Shown piece after piece: positions 24,906 to 33,735 of a stretch of 64,000 nucleotides of DNA; the stretch's first letter is position 1; every line of letters starts with the position of its first letter. The position numbers were made by a program, and so were the translations under genes. Origin of the DNA: CAZABP01 sp964483245 (GTDB taxonomy: Bacteria; Planctomycetota; UBA1135; UBA2386); assembly GCA_964483245.1 (NCBI GenBank), contig CAZABP010000010.1, forward strand, positions 36,530-100,529, written 5' to 3'. The notes under the pieces are model-generated. The model did no database searches and was not told where the DNA came from. It was given only the letters and a program-made list of their open reading frames with translations.

Positions 24906-27509
24906 TCACTTCGCGGGGCGCAGCGCGAGAGCCAGCTCGCGCTGGTCGGCCAGCGGGTCCCACGTGAACTCCGCGGAGGCGCGATCACACCCTGCAGGCA
25001 GCCACTCGAACGATCGCGCAGGGTTCTGCGCGCGATGGAGCTCGACCGTGACGCGCCCGCCCTGGTCATGGTCCAGCCGGATCCTGCCGTGCACGTTGGT
25101 CTGCGGACCACGCGCCGATCGGCCCTCGACGCGCAACCAGCAGTGACGCAGCGGTTGCCCATCCGGATCCGTCACGGTGATGCGGATGCTCGTGTCGCGC
25201 ACGAGCACGGTCGCATCGACGCGCGCACCTGCAGCGATGACGAGCGGATCCCGCGCAGTCAGCATGCCGCCGAAGTAGCCGGAGCCCCCGTCGTCGCGGG
25301 CGCGAACGCGGTACGTGCCTGGCAGCAGCATGCGCCCGCGGATCCGTCCTTCGTCGTCGGTTGCGGCGTGCATCTGCGCGGTGACGATCAGGTCCCCCAC
25401 CTCGAGCGGCTTGGAGTCCGACTCGCGGCTCAGGAACACGAACCCACGCCGTAGCGGACCATGCTCCGTGTTCACCTGCAGGTCGACGCCCGCGGGCTGC
25501 AACTCGGCGAGATCGAACACGACTTCGTCCGCTTCGGCGTCGGCCGCGACGCGCGCGGGCCGCTCGTACTGGATCAACCATGGCAACCGGTCCGCGCTCT
25601 CGCGCAAGACGCCGGGGATCGAGAGACCGAGTCGATATGCACCAGGTTCGAGGCCGTGCAGCCTGCACGTGTCGCTCCCGAAGGTGCCGAGCAGTTCGAG
25701 TCGATCTCCGTCGAGCAGGCGGAAGAGGCGGATCCCAGGCGGGCGCACCTGCTGCCCCGCCTCCTCTTCGTGCACCCGATGCAGGTCCTCGACGATGCCG
25801 CGCGGAACCAGCCGGACCGCGAGCGCCGCGCCGCGCTTCAGCTCGAGCAGGACGTCGCGGGTCGCGGGAGCGAGCGCGTCGATCGTGGGGATGAACCCGG
25901 CTGCCGAAGCGCGCACGTGCAGCGGGTGGTTCGTACCCGGATACAGCGTCACCGACCCGTCCTCGTCGGTGTGACCTTCGGCGACGCGGTATCCGACACC
26001 CGAGAGCGACCCGCCGCGCGGCGCAGCGAGATCGTCGAACGAAGCGCTCGCGCTCGCGCCGCGCGCATCCCCGAGCGTCAGCAGCTCCACGCGGGCCGCG
26101 TGAACCGGCGCTCGTTCCGCGAGCACGCGCACCCGGATCGCCGGTGCAGGGAGCAACGAAACTCGTACAGCCACCGTGCCTCCCGGCGCCACGGTCACCG
26201 GTATCGGCTTCGAATGCGCGAGCGCGCGATCGATCGGAAAGACTGCGATCTGCCACGTTCCCGGCGGCACGTCCTGCAGCACGGCACGGCCTCCGATGTG
26301 CTGCGTTCCGACCGGCTCAGGATCGTGCCGTCGCAACTCGCGCGACGCGTCCCAGCCGACCGCGAACCGTTCGATCGGGGTGGAATCGACACTGCGCACC
26401 ACCTCGATCGCGATCGCGCCGAACGGTGCCACGGTCAGCGCCAGCCCCGTCGTGCCGCTGGGGAAGACGCGATGCACGAGTCCGGGATCCAACCACGGCC
26501 GGTCGCAGCCGAGCGTCCAGCCATCAGGTGCCGGGTGGATCGCCGGGATCGTGAATGATCCATCGGCCGTCGTGGTCGCGCCCTCGGACCAGCGCGTTCC
26601 GTCGCCGGAGGCCTGCGCCATCGCCACGACCCGCACGCCGGCGACCGCCTGGCCCCCAGCATCGACGACTCGTCCGGCGAGCGCGACTTCGCATCGTTCC
26701 ACGAGGATCTCGGGCACTGCCTGCGCGGGATCGAAACGGATGGTGCCGCTGCATGGCCACACCGGCCCGCTCGTGATCGAGTAGTGAGCCGTCCCCGGCG
26801 GCAGACCCGGTGCGAGCGTTGCGAAGCCATCCTCCGCAGAGAGAGATGTGGCGACACGAGCGGAACCGTCGGTGCGCCAGTCGGTGAACGTGGCGCGCAC
26901 CCCGACGCCTGCGACCGGCTTGCGGTCCGGATCGAGCACACGCACGCGTGCATCGTGCAACCGCAGCACCCGATACTCGCCCAGTTCGAGACGCGGCGGC
27001 TCGATCAGCTCCGGCACGTAGCGCTCCCGACCGGCCCACCGCGAATCGACCTCGGCGAGCCGGAACGTGAACCCGGGCGCCCGCTCGAGCAGGAACTCGA
27101 ACCGTCCATCCGGGCCTGAGATCGTGGTCTGCGGCGCGGCCGCGTCACGCGGCGGCCCGCGGCGCGCAACTGTGAGCTCGGCGTACGGATCGATGTGGAT
27201 CGACATCTGCACGCCCGCCGCCGGTTCCTTCGTGTCGATGTCGATGCAGCGGCCGGCCAGGATGATCGGAGTCGGAACGCTGCTCGGGGTGGCATTCGCT
27301 GGGCGCGCGTCGTCGGGCGCGACTGCGGGTACTCGCCCAGCCTCGTGTGCCGGAACCGCGTTTGCAGTCGCTGGGAGTGACGCGTCCCGATCCGGCCCGC
27401 TCGACCGGATGCCAGCAGCTGCCGCACCCGTGAGCTCGATCCACAGCCAGACCGCGAGCGTGAGCAGCATCAGCATCGCGAGCCACAGACCCGTGCGCGC
27501 ACGAGACAT
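24906..27509 (-). CDS. anchored carboxypeptidase-regulatory-like multidomain protein, paralogue 1
   Basis: 867 residues from the ATG at 27509; the frame is open further upstream but only through repeat sequence. One transmembrane anchor (LWLAMLMLLTLAVWLWIELT) is followed by a low-complexity linker and the family motif LAGRCIDIDTKEPAAGV near residue 83. Several beta-sandwich units of the carboxypeptidase-regulatory type follow (LAGRVVDAGGQAVAGVRVVA, AIHPAPDGW). The other family marks are IERFAVGW in the middle, LAVRLVPRGI later, and PARSFEWLPAGC near the end. The bulk should lie outside the cytoplasmic membrane. No catalytic residues are visible. The family is often found in Planctomycetota without known function; a structural or sensory role is guesswork. 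Confidence 0.85.
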   Translation of the reverse strand: MSRARTGLWLAMLMLLTLAVWLWIELTGAAAAGIRSSGPDRDASLPATANAVPAHEAGRVPAVAPDDARPANATPSSVPTPIILAGRCIDIDTKEPAAGVQMSIHIDPYAELTVARRGPPRDAAAPQTTISGPDGRFEFLLERAPGFTFRLAEVDSRWAGRERYVPELIEPPRLELGEYRVLRLHDARVRVLDPDRKPVAGVGVRATFTDWRTDGSARVATSLSAEDGFATLAPGLPPGTAHYSITSGPVWPCSGTIRFDPAQAVPEILVERCEVALAGRVVDAGGQAVAGVRVVAMAQASGDGTRWSEGATTTADGSFTIPAIHPAPDGWTLGCDRPWLDPGLVHRVFPSGTTGLALTVAPFGAIAIEVVRSVDSTPIERFAVGWDASRELRRHDPEPVGTQHIGGRAVLQDVPPGTWQIAVFPIDRALAHSKPIPVTVAPGGTVAVRVSLLPAPAIRVRVLAERAPVHAARVELLTLGDARGASASASFDDLAAPRGGSLSGVGYRVAEGHTDEDGSVTLYPGTNHPLHVRASAAGFIPTIDALAPATRDVLLELKRGAALAVRLVPRGIVEDLHRVHEEEAGQQVRPPGIRLFRLLDGDRLELLGTFGSDTCRLHGLEPGAYRLGLSIPGVLRESADRLPWLIQYERPARVAADAEADEVVFDLAELQPAGVDLQVNTEHGPLRRGFVFLSRESDSKPLEVGDLIVTAQMHAATDDEGRIRGRMLLPGTYRVRARDDGGSGYFGGMLTARDPLVIAAGARVDATVLVRDTSIRITVTDPDGQPLRHCWLRVEGRSARGPQTNVHGRIRLDHDQGGRVTVELHRAQNPARSFEWLPAGCDRASAEFTWDPLADQRELALALRPAK

Positions 27510-27548
27510 GAGGTCCGTAGTACCACGGATCTGCGCGCGTGTCGGGCC

Positions 27549-27580
27549 CTGACAAAGTGGCGCGACTTTTCTCGTCAGAC
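27549..27580 (+). repeat. family A repeat, copy 2
   Basis: Identical over all 32 bases to copy 1. It lies in the 106-base gap between the start of paralogue 1 and the divergent metalloprotease gene, so it could be transcribed from either promoter. Confidence 0.9.
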
Positions 27581-27615
27581 CACTTGGAGCTCGCGCGTGC
27601 GCGTAGGATCCGCGC

Positions 27616-28437
27616 GTGCTCACGCTGCTGATCTACGTCGGATTCGCGCTGCAGGGGCCGGCGCCCGCGGAAGCGTCGAAGCCGGAAGCAGCCCCGGCAC
27701 AGTCCACTGCGCAGGAACCGGCACAGCCCACCGGGAAGGAAAAGGACGCGCGCATTAGCGCGGCACTCCGGACCATGGTCACGGAGCTCGCGCCGCCGGT
27801 CGAGCGGGAGACGGGCCTCGCGTTCCTGGCCGATCCGATCGCGCGCGTGCCAACGGTCGAGGCATGGACAGCCGAGCTCACGCCGAAGAACGGTTCTCCC
27901 GCGGACGCGTTCGAGGCCGCCACGTTCACGCTGGGGCTCTTCGTCGTCGATCCGGACGAGGTTTGGGTGTCGCCGGCCTATTCGGATGCGCTCCTCGCGG
28001 CGGCAGAGCCGTCCGCGACGACCCACAAGGGTGAGATCGCGCGGCTCCGATGCGTGCTCGTGCACGAGCTCGTGCACTGCCTGCAAGAACAGCACTACGA
28101 GTGCATCACGCGCGTCCAGGCCGAGCCCGATCCTGGCAAGCGATACAACCTGCGCGCCCTCTGCGAAGGCCACGCGGTCGTCGTCGAAGAGCGCATCGCG
28201 ACGACGGAGTTCGGCATGAAGGACTACTGGGCGACGGCGCGCAAAGGCTATCCCATGCGCACGCACGGGCACTATCACCACGGCAGGCGCTACGTCCGAC
28301 GGCTGCTCGGCCGTGAGAACGGCCGCGCGCGGCTGTTCGAGTTGTTGCAGCACGGCCTGAATGCGGAGGCACCCGCGCAACCCGCGGAGGCTCCGCAGCC
28401 GGAGCGCGCGAAGCAGCCGCCACCGGACAAGCGCTGA
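27616..28437 (+). CDS. putative exported gluzincin-like zinc metalloprotease
   Basis: 273 residues from GTG at 27616. A weak signal-like N-terminus (LTLLIYVGFALQGPAPAEA) precedes an Ala/Pro/Glu-rich linker. The core carries VLVHELVHCLQEQHYE with the zinc motif H150-E151-x-x-H154, and 30 residues later LCEGHAVVVEE, whose E184 fits the third ligand of gluzincins. A His-rich stretch (HGHYHHGRRYVRR) follows. The motif pattern is that of neutral zinc peptidases. The gene lies on the opposite strand between paralogues 1 and 2, bounded by repeat copies 2 and 3, which suggests that it may process or travel with the paralogues; that is inference. Confidence 0.75.
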   Translation: MLTLLIYVGFALQGPAPAEASKPEAAPAQSTAQEPAQPTGKEKDARISAALRTMVTELAPPVERETGLAFLADPIARVPTVEAWTAELTPKNGSPADAFEAATFTLGLFVVDPDEVWVSPAYSDALLAAAEPSATTHKGEIARLRCVLVHELVHCLQEQHYECITRVQAEPDPGKRYNLRALCEGHAVVVEERIATTEFGMKDYWATARKGYPMRTHGHYHHGRRYVRRLLGRENGRARLFELLQHGLNAEAPAQPAEAPQPERAKQPPPDKR

Positions 28438-28465
28438 TCCAACGCGGACGCAACCCAGACGCCAC

Positions 28466-28497
28466 CTGACAAAGTGGCGCGACTTTTCTCGTCAGAC
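28466..28497 (+). repeat. family A repeat, copy 3
   Basis: Identical over 32 bases to copies 1 and 2. It sits between the convergent ends of the metalloprotease gene and paralogue 2, 28 bases after one stop and 10 bases before the other, where it could act as a bidirectional end hairpin. Confidence 0.9.
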
Positions 28498-28507
28498 GAC
28501 GAGAGTC

Positions 28508-31045
28508 TCAGCGCGGGGTCGGTCGGAGCGTCACATCGCGCTCGCCAGCCGTGCGCGGCATCGAGAGCGACGCAGCGGCGTGCGTGCCGGCTGGGAGCCA
28601 GGGGAACGTGCGGCCGCGGTTGTCGGCCGCATGGAGCTCGATGCGGGCCGGGCGCTGGTCGAAGAACAGCACGCCATGGACGTCGAGGCGGCCCGTCTCG
28701 TGAGATCCCGAGTCGCGGTGCACCTGGACGACGCAGTTGCGCAACGGTTCGCCCGCGGGATCGAGCATCCGCACGCGCACGGTCTGGCGTGCCGTGACAT
28801 GCGCGGTGATGCGCATGCCAGGATCCACGTGCAACGGCGACACGGTGATCCCATGGCGCGCCACGCCAGCAGAGTCCCAGCGCAGGACATGGATCCGGTA
28901 GATGCCGGGCGCCACGAGCAGCGGTTCGAGGCGACCGTTCGGATCGGTGCGAACGCTGCGCGGGGCCGCCGCGTGTGGCATCCGCGCCCTGGCGAGCGCG
29001 TCATGGTCGGGCATCAGCAAGACCAGACTTCGACTTGGCGGCTCCTCGTCGAGCTGCACCGTCAGCTCGACTTCGGACGGACGCAGCTGCGCCAGATCGA
29101 AACGGACATGTGCCGGTTCGCCGTCGCGCACGCGCGCCGTGGTCTCGGGCAACTCGTCGGTCCGCAATGCACGGAGGATCTCGATGCCTAGCTCGAGGTC
29201 GCCGGGAATCCGATCCTGCAGCTCGAACTGCTCGCCCGGAACCGGCCGCATCTCGCGCCGCCTGCTGTCGTCTCGCCGCATCCACAGTCGAGCTTCCGGC
29301 AAGGCTTCGGCTCGATCGGACACACCCATCCATCGCTCTCGCGCTGCGGCCAGCTCCGTCAGGATGCCAGGCGGCACGATCGTGCAGTGGATCGGTTTGC
29401 GCGAACGCGCATCTCCGCCGTCATGTTCCGGCAGCGCGACCACGATGGCGTCGTCCGTCTGCGGCAGCTCCACGCCCTGGGGCGCGAAGCCCTCCGCGCG
29501 CACGCGCAGTCCCAGCTCATCGCGCTCGGTCGCGCAGGCGAGCGTCACGTGGCCGTCCGCGCCGGTGGAGCCGCTGCCGAAATGCACATCTGCGCCGGGG
29601 CCGAGTTCGAACGTCGTCCGCGGCGTCGAGGGCACGAGGTCGGCATACAACAACTCCGCAGACGGCCGCGGGGATGCAACCACGTCGACGCGCGCACCAA
29701 CAACGGGCCGGCCTGCGTGCAGCACGCGCACCCGCACCGGACGCCGCGGCTGCAGCTCCACACGCAAGGTGGTCACCGTTCCGGCCGTCAACTCGGCGCG
29801 CAACACGCGCGACTCCGCGAGCGCGGGATCGTTCGGATGCACGACGAGCTCGTGCACACCGGGCAGCAGGCCTGCGAGCAGGACTCGCTGCTGGGCATCG
29901 CGCCGTGGCGGAGCTGGATTGCGCGTACCGCGCGAGGTCTCCTGCTGCTGCGTCGCGACGGCAAACGCCTCGACCCGCGATCCATCGCGTGCATCGACGA
30001 CGTCGAGCGCGATCACGCACGCTTCGACCATGCGCAGGCGTAGATCCCGCGTGCCGGTCGGAATCGGCGCATGCTCCGGCGTCAGATAGCGCTCGTGCCA
30101 GGCGTCGAGCGTCCATCCTTGCGGCCCGGGATCGAGCGAGCCGAACACGAACCTCCCCTCCGCGTCCGTCACGGTCTCGCACAGACCGACCTGCCCGTCG
30201 GTGCTCGCCGCGACCTGGACCCCCCCGAGCGGTGCTCCGTCCGGCGCGAGCAGCGTTCCGGTGATGACGACCGGCGCCGGTTCCACGATGACATCCGGGA
30301 TCGCGCCGCCCGGTGCATGCAGGAACCAACCGTGCCCGAACGCAGCCGCACCGGCGGTCACCCAATACATCACGCGGCCTGGCAACAGCGGTGGTCCGAA
30401 GCGCACGCGGCCATCGGCGTCCGAGCGTGCATGCGACCCGTAGAACGCACCGCCCGCAACGCGAGGGTCCTCGCGGAAAGTGCGCAGCACGATCCCTTCC
30501 AGCGGGCGACCGCCCGGATCGACGACGCGCACCTCGGCCGCGTGCATCCGGCGCAGCGCGACCCGACCGAGCTCGATCCGCGTCCCGGCGGTCAGCGAGC
30601 TCCACTCATGTCGATCCATGAACCAACTGGCGTCCGCCGGTTCGAGCGTGAACTGCAGATGCACAGACGGTGTGCAGACGATTTCGAAGCGGCCGTCTTC
30701 GCCGGTGACCGCGGTCACCGGCGCGGGCGCAGCGAACGCTGGATCCCACAGCGGATAGGCAGGCTCACCGCGCAGACGCACGCCGACGCCGGCCACCGGA
30801 AGTTCGGTCTCGACATCGATGCACTGGCCCGCGATCTCGACGGTCGCCGGGTCGCGCGGGCGCGGCTGCTCGGCCGCTCGCGGGACCACGTCTCCCACCG
30901 GCCGCGGTGCGCGCGCGAGGATCCAGATGTCCGTCGCCTCGCTCGAGCCGCACGCAACCACGGCGCCGAGCACCACGAGCGCCAGCCACGTCCTCGCGCC
31001 TGACAAACTGGCGCGACTCTTCTCGTCAGACGAGTCGAGGCTCAT
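28508..31045 (-). CDS. carboxypeptidase-regulatory-like multidomain lipoprotein, paralogue 2
   Basis: 845 residues from the ATG at 31045, which overlaps the stop of paralogue 3 as ATGA. The first 16 residues (MSLDSSDEKSRASLSG) are encoded by family A repeat copy 4. The signal sequence TWLALVVLGAVVACGSS follows, with a lipobox-like VVAC, so unlike its sisters this one may be a lipoprotein. An in-frame TTG at 31003 would give a normal signal peptide without the repeat. Family marks are IAGQCIDVETELPVAGVGV, a mid-protein VEAFAVA, IHCTIVPPGI, and RGRTFPWLPAGTHAAA near the end. The beta-sandwich units and lack of catalytic motifs are as in paralogue 1. Function unknown. Confidence 0.83.
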   Translation of the reverse strand: MSLDSSDEKSRASLSGARTWLALVVLGAVVACGSSEATDIWILARAPRPVGDVVPRAAEQPRPRDPATVEIAGQCIDVETELPVAGVGVRLRGEPAYPLWDPAFAAPAPVTAVTGEDGRFEIVCTPSVHLQFTLEPADASWFMDRHEWSSLTAGTRIELGRVALRRMHAAEVRVVDPGGRPLEGIVLRTFREDPRVAGGAFYGSHARSDADGRVRFGPPLLPGRVMYWVTAGAAAFGHGWFLHAPGGAIPDVIVEPAPVVITGTLLAPDGAPLGGVQVAASTDGQVGLCETVTDAEGRFVFGSLDPGPQGWTLDAWHERYLTPEHAPIPTGTRDLRLRMVEACVIALDVVDARDGSRVEAFAVATQQQETSRGTRNPAPPRRDAQQRVLLAGLLPGVHELVVHPNDPALAESRVLRAELTAGTVTTLRVELQPRRPVRVRVLHAGRPVVGARVDVVASPRPSAELLYADLVPSTPRTTFELGPGADVHFGSGSTGADGHVTLACATERDELGLRVRAEGFAPQGVELPQTDDAIVVALPEHDGGDARSRKPIHCTIVPPGILTELAAARERWMGVSDRAEALPEARLWMRRDDSRRREMRPVPGEQFELQDRIPGDLELGIEILRALRTDELPETTARVRDGEPAHVRFDLAQLRPSEVELTVQLDEEPPSRSLVLLMPDHDALARARMPHAAAPRSVRTDPNGRLEPLLVAPGIYRIHVLRWDSAGVARHGITVSPLHVDPGMRITAHVTARQTVRVRMLDPAGEPLRNCVVQVHRDSGSHETGRLDVHGVLFFDQRPARIELHAADNRGRTFPWLPAGTHAAASLSMPRTAGERDVTLRPTPR
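31000..31031 (+). repeat. family A repeat, copy 4 (inside the start of paralogue 2)
   Basis: Differs from copies 1-3 at two positions. It overlaps the first codons of paralogue 2 and lies 10 bases beyond the stop of paralogue 3. It is the only copy that appears to be translated. Confidence 0.85.
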
Positions 31046-33669
31046 TGCTTGGGGCGCAGCGTCACGCTCGGCGCGGGCGCGCCGGTCAGTGCCTCCCAGG
31101 TCGTCTCGGCGCCGGCCGTGTCGGTGCCTTCGGGCAGCCAGGGGAGGGTGCGCAGCGGATTGTCCGCGCGACGCAGCTCGAGCTGGATCGTGCCGGAGCG
31201 CGGCTTCGCGATCCGCATCACGCCGTGCGCGTCCGTCGTCGCGCCGTACTTCGAACCGGCATCGATCTGGATCCTGCAATGCCGGAGCACCGCGCCATCC
31301 GCGCCGCGCAGCGTGCATGCCATCTGCCCCGGCCGCACCAGCAGCGCCGTCGTGAGCTGCTGCCCGGGGGTCACGGTCAGCAGCGTCTCCGTGGTCCGCG
31401 TCTCCGCTCCGAGCCCGCCCGAACTGTCCTCGTGTGCAATGACGGTGTAGCTGCCCGGGAGGATCACCTGCGGCGGCAGCCGGCCCTGGTCGTCCGTGGT
31501 CGCGGTGATCTGCCCCATCGGGATCAATTGATCCTCCTGCATCGACCCTTCGGTCTGGTGATACAGGTAGACGAACGCTCCCCGCAGCGGTCCGTGCTCG
31601 GTCATCAGCGTCAGCTCGACGTCCGCCGGGCGCACCTGCGACAGATCGAACTCGAGCACCTGCTCCTGGTCCGTGGTCAGGATCACGCGCTCCTGGAACG
31701 CGATGTGGTCGATCCCGCGTGTCTTTTCGACGCGATACAGCCCGGGAACTGCGAGCCCGATCCGGGCGGGCCCGGGGGCGAGGCCGGACAGCCGCGTCGA
31801 CCCGCCATCGAAGCTCGCGAGCAGCCCGCGCTGCGGCTGCGGATCGTTGCTGAACTCGTACAGCTGCAGCCTGGCCTTGCTGTCGCGCACCCAGCCAGCC
31901 CAGCTCACGCGCGCGAGTTCCGCCGCGATCCCGTCGGGCACGAGTCGCACCTGCAGGCTCGCGCCGCGCACGAGCTCGAGCGTCACCTCCTGAGCGCCGG
32001 CAGGCACCGGCTGCACGACCGGAAGGAACCCGTCGACGCGCGCTCGTGCGTGCACCGCCTCGTGCGTGACACTCCGGATCGTCGCGCGGCCGTCGGCGTC
32101 GCTGACTGCAGCACCGACGCGGATCACGTGCTGCTGCTGGTGCCAGCCGAGTGCCGGCATCAGCTCGGCGACGTCGCTGTGCGGGTTCCACTTCGCCGCG
32201 TCCGGCACGCGCAGCAGCTCGACTTCGGCACCGGCGATCGGCGCGCCTTCGTGCACCACGTGCACGCGTACCGCGGGCGCCGTCTGCAGCAGCACGCGCA
32301 GCGACGCCGTCTGCGCCGGTTGCACGACGACGTCGGCAGGTGTCGAGACTGCGAGCGCTGGATCACCGGGCAGCACCTGGATCTGCCACGTGCCCGGCGC
32401 GAAGCCGTCGAGCCGCGCCCTGCCTCCAGGGTGCAGCGCCGGCGGGTCCGAACGCAGGCGGTGCCCCTGCCCTTGCAGGCGGTGCCAGCCGACGGCGAAG
32501 CGCTCGATCGGCGCGCCCGTGTCGGCGGCGAGCACCTCGACTTCGATCGCGCCATACTCCGTGACCTCGAGCCGCAGGTCGCGCGTCCCGCTCGCAAACG
32601 CGCGCGTGTCGAGCGTCGTATCGAGCCACGGCCGGTTCGCGCGCAGCAGCCAGCCATCCGGTGCCGGATGCATCGCCGGGAACGTGAACGATCCATCTGC
32701 GGCCGTGCGCGCCGTGATCCGGTTGTAGGGCCCACGGGCGCTCTTCGCGGTCGCATGCAGGTCCAGCTCGGCGACCGGCATGCCGCGGGCGTCGACGACG
32801 ACTCCCGCCAATGCCGCCGGCAGCCGCTCGACGACGACGGTCGGGATCGCGCCCGAGGCCTCGATGCGCAGCGGGACGTAGCTGCGCCACGCGAGGCCAC
32901 CGGCGATCTCGCAGTTCAGCGGACCGTGCGGCAGCCCGGGATCGAACGCCGCGAGCCCGTCAGCGTCGGATGTCGCGCGCAGCGGGCGCCACGCCGCCAT
33001 CATGCGCGGGTCCCAGAACCTGACCTGCAGCGTGATGTCCGGGACCGGCTCGCCGTCGAGGTCGACGACGCGCACCTGCTGCGCATGCAGGCGGCGCAGC
33101 GGCACGTCGCCGAGATCGATGCGCTGCTCCGGCGTGAGTTCGGACCAGTGCTTCTGCTGGCCGACCCAGTGCGGATCGTCCGGCGCGAGGTCGAACATCA
33201 GCGGCGGCTCCGGCTCGATCACGAACGCGAAGCGGCCCTGCGCGTCGGTGCGGACCGGTTCCGGATCCTTCCAGCGCAGCTCCTGCTCGTAGCGCGCGAG
33301 CTTGATCTCCGAGGCCGGCCTGCCGCGCAGCCGCATCGCGACGCCCGGCGCCGGCGCCTTTGCATCGAGATCGATGCAGCGTCCGACGACGACGACCGAC
33401 GTCGCGCTGGGCTGTGTGTCGTACGGATCCGTCGATCCGGACACCACGGCGGCCTCCTCGGCCGCGATCTCGACGCGGGATGCGTCCTGCACCGTCGCGT
33501 CGGTCGAGCCGGCGAGCGGTGCCGCCTCCTCCTGGCGCGGCGCGCCGCTGTCCGCGAGCTGCGGCGCTTCCCCCGCGCCGATCGTCGCCCAGAGCCAGAT
33601 GCCGCCGGCGCACAGCAGCAGCATCCCGAGCCAGACGAGCACGCGCGGCGGCTTCATCGCGGGTGGCAT
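31042..33669 (-). CDS. anchored carboxypeptidase-regulatory-like multidomain protein, paralogue 3
   Basis: 875 residues; an ATG four codons later (33657) is an alternative start. The anchor is VLVWLGMLLLCAGGIWLWAT, followed by an acidic linker and VVGRCIDLDAKAPAPGVAM near residue 95. The second domain has LAGVVVDARGMPVAELDLHA and PAMHPAPDGW, nearly the same as paralogue 1. IERFAVGW, LQVRLVPDGI and NPLRTLPWLPEG complete the family pattern, and it ends in VTLRPKQ. It appears most similar to paralogue 1 by these motifs. It is bounded by repeat copies 4 and 5. Export and a non-enzymatic surface or periplasmic role are inferred. Confidence 0.85.
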   Translation of the reverse strand: MPPAMKPPRVLVWLGMLLLCAGGIWLWATIGAGEAPQLADSGAPRQEEAAPLAGSTDATVQDASRVEIAAEEAAVVSGSTDPYDTQPSATSVVVVGRCIDLDAKAPAPGVAMRLRGRPASEIKLARYEQELRWKDPEPVRTDAQGRFAFVIEPEPPLMFDLAPDDPHWVGQQKHWSELTPEQRIDLGDVPLRRLHAQQVRVVDLDGEPVPDITLQVRFWDPRMMAAWRPLRATSDADGLAAFDPGLPHGPLNCEIAGGLAWRSYVPLRIEASGAIPTVVVERLPAALAGVVVDARGMPVAELDLHATAKSARGPYNRITARTAADGSFTFPAMHPAPDGWLLRANRPWLDTTLDTRAFASGTRDLRLEVTEYGAIEVEVLAADTGAPIERFAVGWHRLQGQGHRLRSDPPALHPGGRARLDGFAPGTWQIQVLPGDPALAVSTPADVVVQPAQTASLRVLLQTAPAVRVHVVHEGAPIAGAEVELLRVPDAAKWNPHSDVAELMPALGWHQQQHVIRVGAAVSDADGRATIRSVTHEAVHARARVDGFLPVVQPVPAGAQEVTLELVRGASLQVRLVPDGIAAELARVSWAGWVRDSKARLQLYEFSNDPQPQRGLLASFDGGSTRLSGLAPGPARIGLAVPGLYRVEKTRGIDHIAFQERVILTTDQEQVLEFDLSQVRPADVELTLMTEHGPLRGAFVYLYHQTEGSMQEDQLIPMGQITATTDDQGRLPPQVILPGSYTVIAHEDSSGGLGAETRTTETLLTVTPGQQLTTALLVRPGQMACTLRGADGAVLRHCRIQIDAGSKYGATTDAHGVMRIAKPRSGTIQLELRRADNPLRTLPWLPEGTDTAGAETTWEALTGAPAPSVTLRPKQ

Positions 33670-33690
33670 TCGTACCCGATCCGGCGCAGC

Positions 33691-33722
33691 CTGCCAAAAC
33701 GGCGCGACTTTTGTCGTCAGAC
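33691..33722 (+). repeat. family A repeat, copy 5
   Basis: Differs from the consensus at four positions, two of them in the AAAGT arm, which weakens the inner hairpin; the core GGCGCGACTTTT and the GTCAGAC end are kept. It lies between the start of paralogue 3 and the stop of paralogue 4. Confidence 0.85.
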
Positions 33723-33735
33723 GAGTCGGGTATGC

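Noticed and set aside
24865..33722. CRISPR array or integron cassette array formed by the family A repeats
   Set aside because: Spacing is 0.9-2.7 kb with full genes between copies, so it is not CRISPR. No integrase gene, attI or attC-type core sites are visible, so the integron idea stays unsupported although the layout is cassette-like.
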